NCBI GenBank assembly: GCA_029260495.1
Contig: JAJDDD010000006.1
Coordinates: 186,001 to 250,000 of the forward strand
DNA: 64,000 nt
Direction: 5' to 3'
Origin: Phycisphaerales bacterium
GTDB lineage: Bacteria > Planctomycetota > Phycisphaerae > Phycisphaerales > UBA1924
This document shows, piece after piece, positions 26,888-36,194 of this stretch. The notes under the pieces are model-generated. The model was not told the DNA's origin, searched no databases, and was given only the letters and a program-made list of their open reading frames with translations. The translations under genes were made by a program, and so were the position numbers. The stretch's first letter is position 1; the number at the start of each line of letters is the position of its first letter.

Positions 26888-29800
26888 GTGGCATGGAGCT
26901 TTGAGCAGCCAATCTGGCTTTTGACAGTCGTTCTGGCGGCGCCTTTGGCATGGGCGGGCCTGCGGTGGTTTCAGTCGATGAGCCGAGCTCGGGTGTGGAC
27001 GAACATCGCGCTGCGGAGCATCCTCATCGCGTTGATCTCGATGATGCTCGCTGGCGCAACCACGGTGCGAAAATCAGATCAACTCGCTGTGATCGCACTG
27101 GTTGATGTTTCAGGGTCGGTGCGAGGTTTCGGGAGGTTCGGTGTCGGCGCCGACGGGCGACCCCTCTCAGCGCCGGAAGCCGCACGGGATTGGCTGGCGC
27201 GCGCAGCCGGCGGACGCGGGCCCGAAGACCTGCTTGGGGTGGTGGTCTTTGATGGTTCCTCTCTGGCGGTGATGGCGCCACGCTCCGGCGGCGTCCGCGG
27301 CGCCGACGAGCAGTTGGCGATTGACTTTTCGCTGCGCGAAGGGACAAACATCGCAGACGCAATCGACTTTGCCGCAGCGCTCTTCCCGCCGGATGCAGGC
27401 AAGCGCCTTGTCTTGCTCAGTGATGGAGTTCAGACAACGGGAGACGCCCTGGAAGCCGCCCAGCGAATCTCAGCGGAGGGTTCCGGCCCGAGAGGGCTGG
27501 GCGTTCCGATTGATGTTGTACCGATTGCGCATCGCCCTGCCCGCGAAGTGATCGTGGATTTTGTCGACGCTCCACCCCAGGCGGCGCGGGAATCGACCAT
27601 CGCTGTGCGCATCGGGCTGCGCGCGACACAAGCGACGACAGGCACGCTCTTCCTCCGGCGAGAAGGCGAACTGGTTGATCTGAATCCCGGCGCGACGGGA
27701 ACAGGCCGGCGCGTTGCGCTGCATCCGGGAATACAGGTGTTGACCCTGGAAACTCCCTTGGACGACCGGACAATCCATCGGTTTGAAGCCATCTTCACGC
27801 CCGATGACGAGAGCGCCGATGAGCTGGCAGCCAACAACCGAGGTGAGGCCTTCACACTCACACCGGGCAAGGGGCGGGCGCTCATTGTCGACGGTGTTTC
27901 CGACGGAGCGCCAAACGCAGCCGGAGCAACACTGGCCCGCGCGTTGAATCGCGCCGGCGTGAAGGCTGAGACCATCTCACCTGCAGCTTTGCCCACGGAC
28001 CTCCTCGCGCTGCATGCCTATGACATCATCATTTTGCAAAATGTGTCCGCCGATGAAGCGCCATTGCGCACGCATCAGTTGCTGGTGGATTATGTCCAGG
28101 AGCTTGGCGGCGGGCTGGTGATGGTCGGTGGGGAAGATTCGCTTGGTCCCGGCGGATGGAAAGGAACAACCCTCGCCCAGGCGCTGCCCGTAGAGCTGGA
28201 CCTGCCCGAGCAGTTGGTGACGCCGTCGGCTGCAATTGTGATTGTGCTGGATTCCTCCGGGTCGATGGCCAACGGCGTCCTCGGCGGAACACGCACCCAG
28301 CAGAGCGTGGCCAATGACTCTGCCTCGCTGGCGATCCGCATGCTCGACGAAACGGACCTGGTCGGCGTGCTCGCGTTCAGCGAGCGCACGCGAACAGTCA
28401 TTCCGATCGGGCCCAATGACGACCCGGACGCTGCTGTGCGCACGGTTCGCAGTATCTCGCCCGGCGGCGGAACCTATATGTACCCCGCGATGGAGCAGGC
28501 AGCGACCATGCTTGAAGGCGTTGACGCCAAACTCAAGCACGTCATTGTCCTGACGGATGGAGTCTCAGAAGGGAGCCCTGCGAGTGGAGTGAAAACCGCC
28601 CAGCGGATGACCAAAAACGGAATCACAATCTCGACGATCGGCGTCGGGGATCGGGTTGATTCGCAAGCGCTGCAGAACATCGCAAACGCCGGCGGCGGGA
28701 CGTATCACCGTGTGCTTGATCCCTCAATGCTCCCGCGCGTCTTTGTGCGTGAGATTCGAGTGGTGCGCAAGCCGCTCGTCCGTGAAGGCGATTTTTCCCC
28801 GCAGGTTCTAGCAAGCGGGTCGCCGCTCACGTCGGGGCTTTCGACCGACTGGCCTGCGCTGGGTGGGTATGTGCGCACGCGCGTCAAGACTGAGCCCGGC
28901 GTCGTGCTCGCAGCGCTGACTGCTTCGGGCGAGCCGCTCCTGGCGCACTGGAATGTCGGACTCGGGCAGGCGGCGGTCTTTACAAGCGATGCGCACGACT
29001 GGGCCCAGCGCTGGATCAGCACAGAGCTCTATCAGCAGTTCTGGGCCCGGGTGGCGCGAACGATCGCCCGGCCCGCAACCAATCAACGGTATGAAATTGA
29101 AACGAGTGTCGCGGAGGAATCACTGCGCATCGAGCTTGACGCTGCGGACGATGATGGAACACCTTTGGATTTGTTGCAGGTCGAGGCATTGGTGTATGGG
29201 CCGGGTGAGGCTGAGCCGGTGCGCACGAAACTGCGACAGGTCGGACCCGGCGTCTATCGGGGAACGTCCCGGGCCGAGCAGAGCGGGCCGTATGTCGTGG
29301 TGCTGAAGCCGAAGCTGGGGAGCGAGTTGCTGCCGCCAGCGATTGGAGGCGCCACGAAAGCGCCGGGGGCGGAGTTCGCCAAGCTCGGAGCGGATGCCAG
29401 GCTGCTTCGAGAGATCGCCAAGGCGACCGGCGGGCGTGAGCTTTCACTTGCTGCGCCAGAGGAAGCGGAGTTGTTCCTGCGCGAAGGCGTGGAGCCGAGC
29501 CTGGCAGCGACTCCCGCGTGGCGCGCCCTGCTCGTGTTGGCGCTGGGCGTGTTCCTGCTTGATGTCGGATCCCGGCGAGTGGCGTGGGATCGGCTGGTTC
29601 GGCGGGGCGTGGCGCTTGAAATCGGGATGAACGCAGCCCAAAGAGTCCGCGAGCAAAGTGCCCAGGCGGCTGCGTCAGTCGCACAGGTGAGATCGAGAAG
29701 GTCAGGACGGCGGGCCCAGCAGGGTGGTCGCAAGGAGTCGGCAGCGACAGCAGACCGGCTGCGGGAAAAAGTGAAACGAGCTCGGCGGGAGCCAGCGGCG

Positions 29801-30019
29801 CCTGAAATCGCGGAGAAAGAGACGGAGGAAGAGCGCCGCACCCGAATTCGGGAAGCACTGCGGGTGACGACGGGGATCGAGCCCCCCAAGCCTCCGCCCG
29901 CCAAAAAGCCGGAGGAGGAGCCAGCCGATCGGTCCGCCACTACCTCCGAGCTCCTGGCAGCGCGACGGCGGGCCAAGGACCGATATGCTACTGATCAAGA
30001 CGATGAAGACGATTCGTGA
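26888..30019 (+). CDS. Large membrane-anchored VWA protein with amidotransferase-like domain
   Basis: The protein has 1043 residues from GTG at 26888. Two N-terminal helices (about 10-28 and 38-58) precede a first VWA-like domain with the MIDAS start DVSGS at 73-77. A middle alpha/beta domain (GRALIVDGVSDG ... YDIIILQNVSAD ... GGGLVMVGGEDS) is like the class I amidotransferase fold seen in such proteins. A second VWA domain starts VIVLDSSGSMANG. Near the C-terminus is one more helix (ALLVLALGVFLLDVGS) and a long charged tail of Lys, Arg, Glu and Pro. The layout matches BatA/BatB-like planctomycete proteins of unknown role. The VWA parts probably face the periplasm. Confidence 0.78.
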   Translation: MAWSFEQPIWLLTVVLAAPLAWAGLRWFQSMSRARVWTNIALRSILIALISMMLAGATTVRKSDQLAVIALVDVSGSVRGFGRFGVGADGRPLSAPEAARDWLARAAGGRGPEDLLGVVVFDGSSLAVMAPRSGGVRGADEQLAIDFSLREGTNIADAIDFAAALFPPDAGKRLVLLSDGVQTTGDALEAAQRISAEGSGPRGLGVPIDVVPIAHRPAREVIVDFVDAPPQAARESTIAVRIGLRATQATTGTLFLRREGELVDLNPGATGTGRRVALHPGIQVLTLETPLDDRTIHRFEAIFTPDDESADELAANNRGEAFTLTPGKGRALIVDGVSDGAPNAAGATLARALNRAGVKAETISPAALPTDLLALHAYDIIILQNVSADEAPLRTHQLLVDYVQELGGGLVMVGGEDSLGPGGWKGTTLAQALPVELDLPEQLVTPSAAIVIVLDSSGSMANGVLGGTRTQQSVANDSASLAIRMLDETDLVGVLAFSERTRTVIPIGPNDDPDAAVRTVRSISPGGGTYMYPAMEQAATMLEGVDAKLKHVIVLTDGVSEGSPASGVKTAQRMTKNGITISTIGVGDRVDSQALQNIANAGGGTYHRVLDPSMLPRVFVREIRVVRKPLVREGDFSPQVLASGSPLTSGLSTDWPALGGYVRTRVKTEPGVVLAALTASGEPLLAHWNVGLGQAAVFTSDAHDWAQRWISTELYQQFWARVARTIARPATNQRYEIETSVAEESLRIELDAADDDGTPLDLLQVEALVYGPGEAEPVRTKLRQVGPGVYRGTSRAEQSGPYVVVLKPKLGSELLPPAIGGATKAPGAEFAKLGADARLLREIAKATGGRELSLAAPEEAELFLREGVEPSLAATPAWRALLVLALGVFLLDVGSRRVAWDRLVRRGVALEIGMNAAQRVREQSAQAAASVAQVRSRRSGRRAQQGGRKESAATADRLREKVKRARREPAAPEIAEKETEEERRTRIREALRVTTGIEPPKPPPAKKPEEEPADRSATTSELLAARRRAKDRYATDQDDEDDS

Positions 30020-30119
30020 CCTCGGAACTCGCTGGGGCGTCTGAATAAGGTGGTGTTCTGGGCTGATGGGCGGAATACCTTGGGGCCGTGGTTGGTTTTC
30101 TTAGATGTGAGGATGTCTG

Positions 30120-30680
30120 GTGGAACGAGGTCAGTTTGAACGGCTCGCGTTAGAGCATCTGGACTCGGTTCATCGGATGGCGATGAAGCTGACGAGGCGG
30201 CAGGATGATGCTGCTGACCTTGTGCAGGAGACGTATTTACGCGCGCTGCGATCATCGGAGCGCTTTGAGGAACGACAAGGAGGAATGCGCCCGTGGCTGT
30301 TTACGATTCTTCACAACATCCACCGGACGCGCCTCAAGCGGGAATCTCGGGCGCCAATCGCGGTCGAGGCCTTTTATGAGGCGGATGAGCGAAACACGAC
30401 GCCGGGCGAGCCGCCTCCGGCATGGAATCTTTCAGCCTTTGACTGGGAGCATGTGGATGGGCGTTTGAAGCAGGCGGTTGAAGAACTCAAACCGGAGTAT
30501 CAGGTGGTGCTCTTGTTATGGGGAGTTGAAGGGCTGAAGTATCGGGAGATCGCTGGGATTCTTGATCTGCCGATTGGAACAGTGATGAGCCGGCTTTTTC
30601 GGATTCGCAAGACACTCGCGACAGCGCTTGAGGATATGCGAGAAGAACTGGGCATTCGGGTCAGTGAGACAGAGTCATGA
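30120..30680 (+). CDS. ECF-type RNA polymerase sigma factor
   Basis: The protein has 186 residues from GTG at 30120, with GAGGA about 8 nt upstream. Region 2 is seen in DDAADLVQETYLRALRS and MRPWLFTILHNIHRTRLKRE; region 4.2 helix-turn-helix is in LKYREIAGILDLPIGTVMSR. It directs transcription of a small regulon. The next gene overlaps it by four bases (ATGA) and encodes its probable anti-sigma factor. Targets cannot be read here. Confidence 0.92.
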   Translation: MERGQFERLALEHLDSVHRMAMKLTRRQDDAADLVQETYLRALRSSERFEERQGGMRPWLFTILHNIHRTRLKRESRAPIAVEAFYEADERNTTPGEPPPAWNLSAFDWEHVDGRLKQAVEELKPEYQVVLLLWGVEGLKYREIAGILDLPIGTVMSRLFRIRKTLATALEDMREELGIRVSETES

Positions 30681-31606
30681 ACGAGCGAAATGAACCACAC
30701 AATCCGCACGAACCAGACACCATGAATGAGCCTTTGGTTGATCTCATGGACCCAGCCGTCCTGGCGCGGTGCGCTGCGGATGACGATTTGACAGATGACC
30801 AGCGCGAAGCGCTGGAGCGTGTCATCGTCGAACGCCCTGAAATAGAGCAGCAAATTGCCTTCGAGCGCGAGCTGCGCCGCAGCGTTGGACGGGTGATGTC
30901 AGCTCAGGGCGCTCCCGAAGTCGTGCGCCAGCAGATTCGTGAAGCGATCGCCGCTGAGCCCTTGACAGCCGGCAATCGAGTCGAGACGCGCCGGCGCTCT
31001 TTCTGGTCTAGGCCAGTTGTTCAGTATGCAGTTGCAGCAAGTATGCTGCTCCTGGCGGCGGCGTTTTTGATTCCGACGAGTCCGCTCTCGCCATTTCAGC
31101 CTACGGTTTCCAGCCCGTGGGGCGCGACGGCCCAGGCGTCGCTCATTTCCCATCTTGAGTCAGAGCACGAGCGCTGCGCAGAGTTTCAGGAGTATTTTCA
31201 GCGGAAGCTGCGTGTGCGCGAGGTCAGTGAAGCTCGCGCAGCCGCCGGGGAAATGTTGGGCTCTGAGCCTGTAGAACTGAAGCTCAGCGAGGCTGGCTAT
31301 GAGTTCGTCGGGTTGGGCGCCTGTGCGCTGCCCGGGCCCGGTCGTTCGGTGCATCTGATGTATCGAGCTGCTGATGGCAAGCATCCGCCGGTGAGTCTCT
31401 TCGTGCAGGAAGACCTTGATAGCGTCGAGCTCTCTGAGCAGTCGTGCTACTGCGTCGCGCCGGAAGCCCCGGGGCGCGAGCCGGTCTTCTGCTGGCGCCG
31501 GGACGGGCTGTTGTATTTCCTGGTGAGCCCATCAGAGCGTGCGGGCGCCGACCTGCGCAGAGCGATCGGAGCCCCGTCGGCTGAGGTGCTGGTTCAGGCG
31601 CTGTAG
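30677..31606 (+). CDS. Probable membrane anti-sigma factor
   Basis: The protein has 309 residues; ATG at 30677 overlaps the sigma stop as ATGA, so the two are translationally coupled. The cytoplasmic N-terminus is acidic and helical (LTDDQREALERVIVERPEIE), as in zinc-less anti-sigma domains. One transmembrane helix lies at about residues 116-132 (YAVAASMLLLAAAFLI), followed by a periplasmic domain with several Cys. The classic HxxxCxxC zinc motif is absent. The role is inferred mainly from position and topology. Confidence 0.75.
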   Translation: MNERNEPHNPHEPDTMNEPLVDLMDPAVLARCAADDDLTDDQREALERVIVERPEIEQQIAFERELRRSVGRVMSAQGAPEVVRQQIREAIAAEPLTAGNRVETRRRSFWSRPVVQYAVAASMLLLAAAFLIPTSPLSPFQPTVSSPWGATAQASLISHLESEHERCAEFQEYFQRKLRVREVSEARAAAGEMLGSEPVELKLSEAGYEFVGLGACALPGPGRSVHLMYRAADGKHPPVSLFVQEDLDSVELSEQSCYCVAPEAPGREPVFCWRRDGLLYFLVSPSERAGADLRRAIGAPSAEVLVQAL

Positions 31607-31714
31607 CGGCAGCAATTGACGCCAATCCAGCAGACTGAATAAGAGAGCGCAAGGCAGGGTTTTCCTCCCGTGGAATCACGCGCGGACCTTTAAATGAACC
31701 CGATAAGCCAGTTG

Positions 31715-31734
31715 GGCGTCTTATTGATGACGCC
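31715..31734 (+). terminator. Weak hairpin after the sigma/anti-sigma operon
   Basis: GGCGTC (31715-31720) pairs with GACGCC (31729-31734) across an 8-nt loop, followed only by TTTGTGT. It lies between the operon end and the RBS of 31812, so it may be a weak terminator. Confidence 0.3.
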
Positions 31735-31811
31735 TTTGTGTATGTCCGGCGCGCTGACTTCTTGAATGATGGGCCCTGGCGGGCGATAGAATCTTCTACT
31801 GGAGAATTGTC

Positions 31812-33479
31812 ATGAGCATACGAGCACCCTGGAAGATCATCGCGATTGTTGGCGCGTGCAGCTTGGCGATGGACACACCGAAGCCGGTTGCATTTGCGCA
31901 AAACGCGCTCGGTGATGGGCAGGCGCTGGATGCCAATCCGCTGGTGGGCTCTGGCGGTCGGAATCAGCGCGGGCGCGACATTGCCCGCGAGCTGCGCTTC
32001 CGCAATGCGATCGTGACGGGGAATGTTGCGGGGGGGTTCGGTTTTCGCGGCGATCTTGGATACACCGCCGCCGATGACTTCCGCGATGATGACGGAACCG
32101 TGGGCTCCAACGATCTTTTCGATTTTCAACGCGACTCTGCTTTTTCAGCCGTCGGCGTGCGCGGCGTCGCAGCCTTGCGCTATCAGATGGGGCTCGCGAC
32201 GGGCGGGCAGTACGACTCCACCCTGGGGCTGCCCATCTTTCGTCGAGCCGGCGCTGGAGAGACGCCGGTGAAGCTTCGCGCAGACGCCTTGCGCAAAGAA
32301 GAGCTTGACATGGGCGATTTTGGCTACGACGCATTTTCGATCCGACCCGGTGTGCTGCGCTCCGCGAGCGGCCATCTCACGACAACGACGCTGTCGCCTC
32401 GCGTATTGGGCGAGGGGCAATCAAGGGAGACGAAGGAGACGACGTATTTTCTTGAGTCGTCATTGCGTGGGGTGTGGAGCCAGGAGGCCTCGGATTATGT
32501 CCGGCCCTTTTCCCCGAACTTGCGGACGGGCAACCCGATCAAAGGGATTGTGAACAACAAAAACGAACTGGCGCCGGCGGGCGCCGTGCGAGCGACGTAT
32601 GAAGATGTCTACGAACAGCTGCGCAACGCCTTCGGAACGGGCGAGCAGGATGACGCGCAAGAGGGTCGCGACAAGCCAAGCAATCTCATCGACGGCGCGT
32701 TGAATCACGAGGTTGACAACAAAATCGACAACCGTGTGAAAAATGAAGCGCCCACAGGGACGCTGAATCCGGTTTCTGCACTGACGGGCGCCACGGGTCT
32801 TGACCAATCAAGTCTGGAGTTCCAGCGCCGGCTCCAGGCCGTCGCTGAGCAGCTCAATCTGCCCACCCGGGCGACAGCTCAGGATGATCGCGCGATGCTT
32901 GATCCCGGATCACAGGCCCGCGAAAAGCTGCTGAATGAAGTGGGCGAGGTGATCGGCTCGATGCAACCTCGGATAGAGACGTTCATCGACGATGAAGATG
33001 CTTCCAAAAGCGTCTTCGCCCGGCACATGCGTGAAGGACAGGAGAAGCTCGCAGCCAATCGCTATCTGGATGCAGAAGAGCGCTTCACCAGCGCAATGCG
33101 CGTACGAGTCGGGGATCCGATGGCGGCGATCGGGCGCGTCAACGCCCAACTCGGCGCCGCCATGTTCCGGTCAGCCTCACTCAATCTGCAGCAGCTTTTC
33201 CGGACCAATCCCGAACTCATGGGGGTTCGGTATGCCGAAGATCTGCTCCCGGCGCCAAGGCGTTTGGTTCAGGTGAAGGAACTGCTCAGCGAGCGGGCCG
33301 AACGGAATACAGAGTTCGGGCGAGCCGCAGCGCTCATGCTCGGATACCTCGAGTATCAGACCGAGAACATCCCGGGCGTGCGCCAGGCGCAGGAGATGAT
33401 GGAGCGGATCAGTGAGGAGCTGGACGATTCACCCGACGTCCTCTACGAGGCCCTCTTTAGAGTGTGGCTGTCGCATTGA
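31812..33479 (+). CDS. Exported protein with TPR-like C-terminus, function unknown
   Basis: The protein has 555 residues; GGAG 7 nt upstream supports the ATG. The N-terminus (MSIRAPWKIIAIVGACSLA) is a signal peptide ending near FAQNA. The first half is Gly/Arg/Asp-rich without known motifs (NAIVTGNVAGGFGFRGDLGY). The last 150 residues are helical with one clear TPR-like pair (GQEKLAANRYLDAEERFTSA then NAQLGAAMFRSASLNLQQLF). It resembles planctomycete-only exported proteins. It may be an envelope scaffold; nothing shows catalysis. Confidence 0.6.
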   Translation: MSIRAPWKIIAIVGACSLAMDTPKPVAFAQNALGDGQALDANPLVGSGGRNQRGRDIARELRFRNAIVTGNVAGGFGFRGDLGYTAADDFRDDDGTVGSNDLFDFQRDSAFSAVGVRGVAALRYQMGLATGGQYDSTLGLPIFRRAGAGETPVKLRADALRKEELDMGDFGYDAFSIRPGVLRSASGHLTTTTLSPRVLGEGQSRETKETTYFLESSLRGVWSQEASDYVRPFSPNLRTGNPIKGIVNNKNELAPAGAVRATYEDVYEQLRNAFGTGEQDDAQEGRDKPSNLIDGALNHEVDNKIDNRVKNEAPTGTLNPVSALTGATGLDQSSLEFQRRLQAVAEQLNLPTRATAQDDRAMLDPGSQAREKLLNEVGEVIGSMQPRIETFIDDEDASKSVFARHMREGQEKLAANRYLDAEERFTSAMRVRVGDPMAAIGRVNAQLGAAMFRSASLNLQQLFRTNPELMGVRYAEDLLPAPRRLVQVKELLSERAERNTEFGRAAALMLGYLEYQTENIPGVRQAQEMMERISEELDDSPDVLYEALFRVWLSH

Positions 33480-33554
33480 GTGTGACAGCGACAATGAAAT
33501 TTCACTCCAAATCAATTCGGAAGAGTTGCCAGCAGGCGCCTAAGATTGCGGCTG

Positions 33555-35222
33555 ATGTCTGAACGCCTTTCAATTACAGATTTCATCACAGACGGCTCAT
33601 TCCTGAAGCTCTGCGAGCTGCTCGGGGAGCTGACGGGGGCGCCCCTCTCGGTGCATGACGTCGACGGAGTCCTGCTTGAAGCTGACGCCCAGGGGCGCCG
33701 CGATGATTGGGGGCAAGCCGGCGCTTTGGCGCGGGTGTTGACGGGACAGGCCGGCGCTGAGTGCGAAACGCGGGTTTCTACGCCTCTCATTGTTGATGAC
33801 GTCGCGATCGGCCACATTCAGCATCCATCTTCCGGTGATGGGAGCGGGGGGGATCGAGCTGAGTCGGCGGCGAGACTTCTGGCTCTCACCGTGAGTGAAG
33901 CATGCCAGCGCGAGATTGAGCAGCGGCGCCGGGTGGAAGAGCTGCAAGCGCTCTATCGGCTGTCGTCACTGTTGGTCGGTGTGGGTTCGATTGAATCAGT
34001 GCTGGAGGCGGGGGTGAACTCAGCAGTGCAGTTGCTCGGCGTGGATGCGGGCGTCGTCGCGCTGCGCGGGGATGAGACAGAGCTTCACATCCGGGCCTGT
34101 ATGGGGTGCGGCGATGTTCTGGGCAGCGCAACCGGCGCCGTCCAGCTTGGGCATCCAATCCTGACCCGGGCGTTTGCTGGGGGAACAATCTCTCTCGATG
34201 ATCTTGACGCTGACGAGCGCTCCACTGTCACTGCGGATCTCAAAGCCCAGGGGCTGGCGTCGATGGCGGCGGCTGGACTCATGTTCCGCGGAGAGGCGCT
34301 GGGAGCGCTCGCGATCTACACGCGCGAAGAGCGAACATTAACCCGAGGCGAAATGGGACTTCTCGAGTCTATCGCCCAACAACTGGCAGCGGCGGTCGCG
34401 AGCCGGCGCCTGCTTGATGTCGAACGCGAAAGCCAGCGCGTCGCGGCGCAGCTCAAGCTCGCAGCGGATGTCCAGCGGCGGATGCTTCCCGACAAAGCGC
34501 CATCGATTCCCGGCATTGATGTCGCAGCCAGATACACACCCTGTTTTTCACTGGGCGGTGATTTTTACGATCTCTTTGAGCTTGGCGGGCACCTCGGAGT
34601 CGCGGTTGGCGATGTCGTCGGCAAGGGCATTCCCGCAGCCATGCTCATGGCTCACGTGCGCGCAAGCCTGCGGGCCCACGCGAACGATCTTTACGATCTT
34701 GATGAGGTCATCAGCCTGACAAACAAAGCAGTCTGCCGGGACACGATGATTAACGAGTTCGCCACACTGTTTTATGGTGTGATTGATCCCAGAACACTAC
34801 GCATGACCTATTGCAACGCGGGGCATGAGCCGCCGTTGGTGGTCACCCGGCCTGTCGATGGCTCGCCCCCGACGCTCGCGAATATCTCCGAGCTTTCGAC
34901 AGGCGGCATGGTTGTCGGCGTCGATCCCGGGCAGCGCTATCAGTGCGGCGTCTTTGATCTTCAGCCCGGCGACGTGGTGCTCGCCTACACCGATGGGCTG
35001 GCGGACGCAATGAACTTCGACAACGAACGATTCGGAAAACCGCGCATTAGGCGCGCGCTTCTTGACGCCGTTGTGATGGAGCAGGATGTCTCCGCCAAGC
35101 ACATCGCCCACCATGTGCACTGGGAGATGCGCCGTTTCGCAGGGCTCAACATACGCACCGACGACACAACCATCGTCGCGATGAAGGTCGAGGCGCCGGG
35201 AGCGCGTTCAAGCAGTCAGTAA
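33555..35222 (+). CDS. GAF-domain SpoIIE/RsbU-type serine phosphatase
   Basis: The protein has 555 residues from ATG 33555 (MSERLSITDFITDG); a TTG at 33546 is less likely. Residues of about 1-120 form an N-terminal sensory domain (LTGAPLSVHDVDGVLLEADA) resembling PocR-like modules. A GAF domain spans about 130-290. The phosphatase begins AADVQRRMLPDK and has metal motifs GGDFYDLF, VGDVVGKGIPAAM and YTDGLADAMN. Such enzymes dephosphorylate anti-sigma antagonists, or act in a partner-switching system. No antagonist or kinase gene is adjacent, so the partner must be elsewhere. Confidence 0.88.
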   Translation: MSERLSITDFITDGSFLKLCELLGELTGAPLSVHDVDGVLLEADAQGRRDDWGQAGALARVLTGQAGAECETRVSTPLIVDDVAIGHIQHPSSGDGSGGDRAESAARLLALTVSEACQREIEQRRRVEELQALYRLSSLLVGVGSIESVLEAGVNSAVQLLGVDAGVVALRGDETELHIRACMGCGDVLGSATGAVQLGHPILTRAFAGGTISLDDLDADERSTVTADLKAQGLASMAAAGLMFRGEALGALAIYTREERTLTRGEMGLLESIAQQLAAAVASRRLLDVERESQRVAAQLKLAADVQRRMLPDKAPSIPGIDVAARYTPCFSLGGDFYDLFELGGHLGVAVGDVVGKGIPAAMLMAHVRASLRAHANDLYDLDEVISLTNKAVCRDTMINEFATLFYGVIDPRTLRMTYCNAGHEPPLVVTRPVDGSPPTLANISELSTGGMVVGVDPGQRYQCGVFDLQPGDVVLAYTDGLADAMNFDNERFGKPRIRRALLDAVVMEQDVSAKHIAHHVHWEMRRFAGLNIRTDDTTIVAMKVEAPGARSSSQ

Positions 35223-35234
35223 GGCTGCCCGTGC

Positions 35235-36194
35235 CTACTCAGGCGCTGTGGCGAGCCGGATCAGCCGGTCGCGGATGGCGTCCCAGAGCGGATCCTGCGA
35301 TTCTGGATACTCAATAAGAATAAGTTCAGCAGGCGTCCGCCGGGCTTCTTCCAGCGCGAGATAGAGCCGCGCGGAGTAGGCGCCGGCCTCATCCGGCAGC
35401 GCAATGGTGCGCGCGTTGGCCTGTTGATGAATCGGATTGTCATTGGGAGCGATGAAGAGCGTGCGCTGGGGCGCCGCGTCCATCGTCTCTCGCCATTTTC
35501 CGCGCTCGAAAAGCTTCACTTGAAATGTGCGATGGTCTTTCGCGCCGACCGGTTTGCCTGTTGAAGTCGCAAGCGTCACGTCCCCGCCGATATCGACAGC
35601 GCTGATGGCGCCCTGGCGCAGAATGATGTCTGGTTCGAGAGATGAGTCCGCCAGGCGAAGCACTGTTGATTCAAGCCCGCTGGAAGTTTCGACCGCAGGC
35701 GCATCGAGAACAAATATATCCTCATCAGGAAACGCAGCGCGAACAGCGGCAGCGGTCATCGCAGGAAAATCACGCGCGGGGTTGGCGCTGCTCGCAGCCA
35801 GCGGCCCCGCTGCGCGAAGCAGCTCGCGCGCCGTCTCGTGCTGAGGGCAGCGCAGCCCGACCGTCTGTCCTCCCGCCAGCAATGCTTCAGGCAAATGGGG
35901 CGCAGCCGGCACAATGATCGTCAGCGGACCGGGCCAAAACCGGCGGGCAAGATCGCCGGCTCGATCGGGCCAACTCGCAGCCAGCGCGCGTGCCGCTTGC
36001 TCATCAGCGACCAGAACGGCAAATGGCTGATCGCGCGACCGCCGTTTGGCTGCATACAGCGCGCCCAGAGCACTCTTATCCAACGCGCTCGCCCCCAGCG
36101 CATAAACCGTGTCCGTGGGGAAGGCGACGAGCGATCCCGCGCGCACAGCGTCCGCGGCTTGCTGAATCGCAGATGGGTCAGCCGGAGTTGTCAT
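35235..36194 (-). CDS. L-threonylcarbamoyladenylate synthase (Sua5/YrdC family)
   Basis: The protein has 319 residues from ATG 36194 (MTTPADPSAIQQAADAVRAG). The open frame extends upstream to 36422, but that part overlaps the TolC-like gene and has no family character. The YrdC domain is clear: GSLVAFPTDTVYALGA, AKRRSRDQPFAVLV, RFWPGPLTIIV and SSANPARDFP. A C-terminal Sua5 domain of about 100 residues follows (ARLYLALEEARRTPAELILI). It makes the threonylcarbamoyl-AMP donor used by TsaD (gene at 22494) for t6A in tRNA. The start overlaps the end of the TolC-like gene by 17 bp. Confidence 0.92.
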   Translation of the reverse strand: MTTPADPSAIQQAADAVRAGSLVAFPTDTVYALGASALDKSALGALYAAKRRSRDQPFAVLVADEQAARALAASWPDRAGDLARRFWPGPLTIIVPAAPHLPEALLAGGQTVGLRCPQHETARELLRAAGPLAASSANPARDFPAMTAAAVRAAFPDEDIFVLDAPAVETSSGLESTVLRLADSSLEPDIILRQGAISAVDIGGDVTLATSTGKPVGAKDHRTFQVKLFERGKWRETMDAAPQRTLFIAPNDNPIHQQANARTIALPDEAGAYSARLYLALEEARRTPAELILIEYPESQDPLWDAIRDRLIRLATAPE

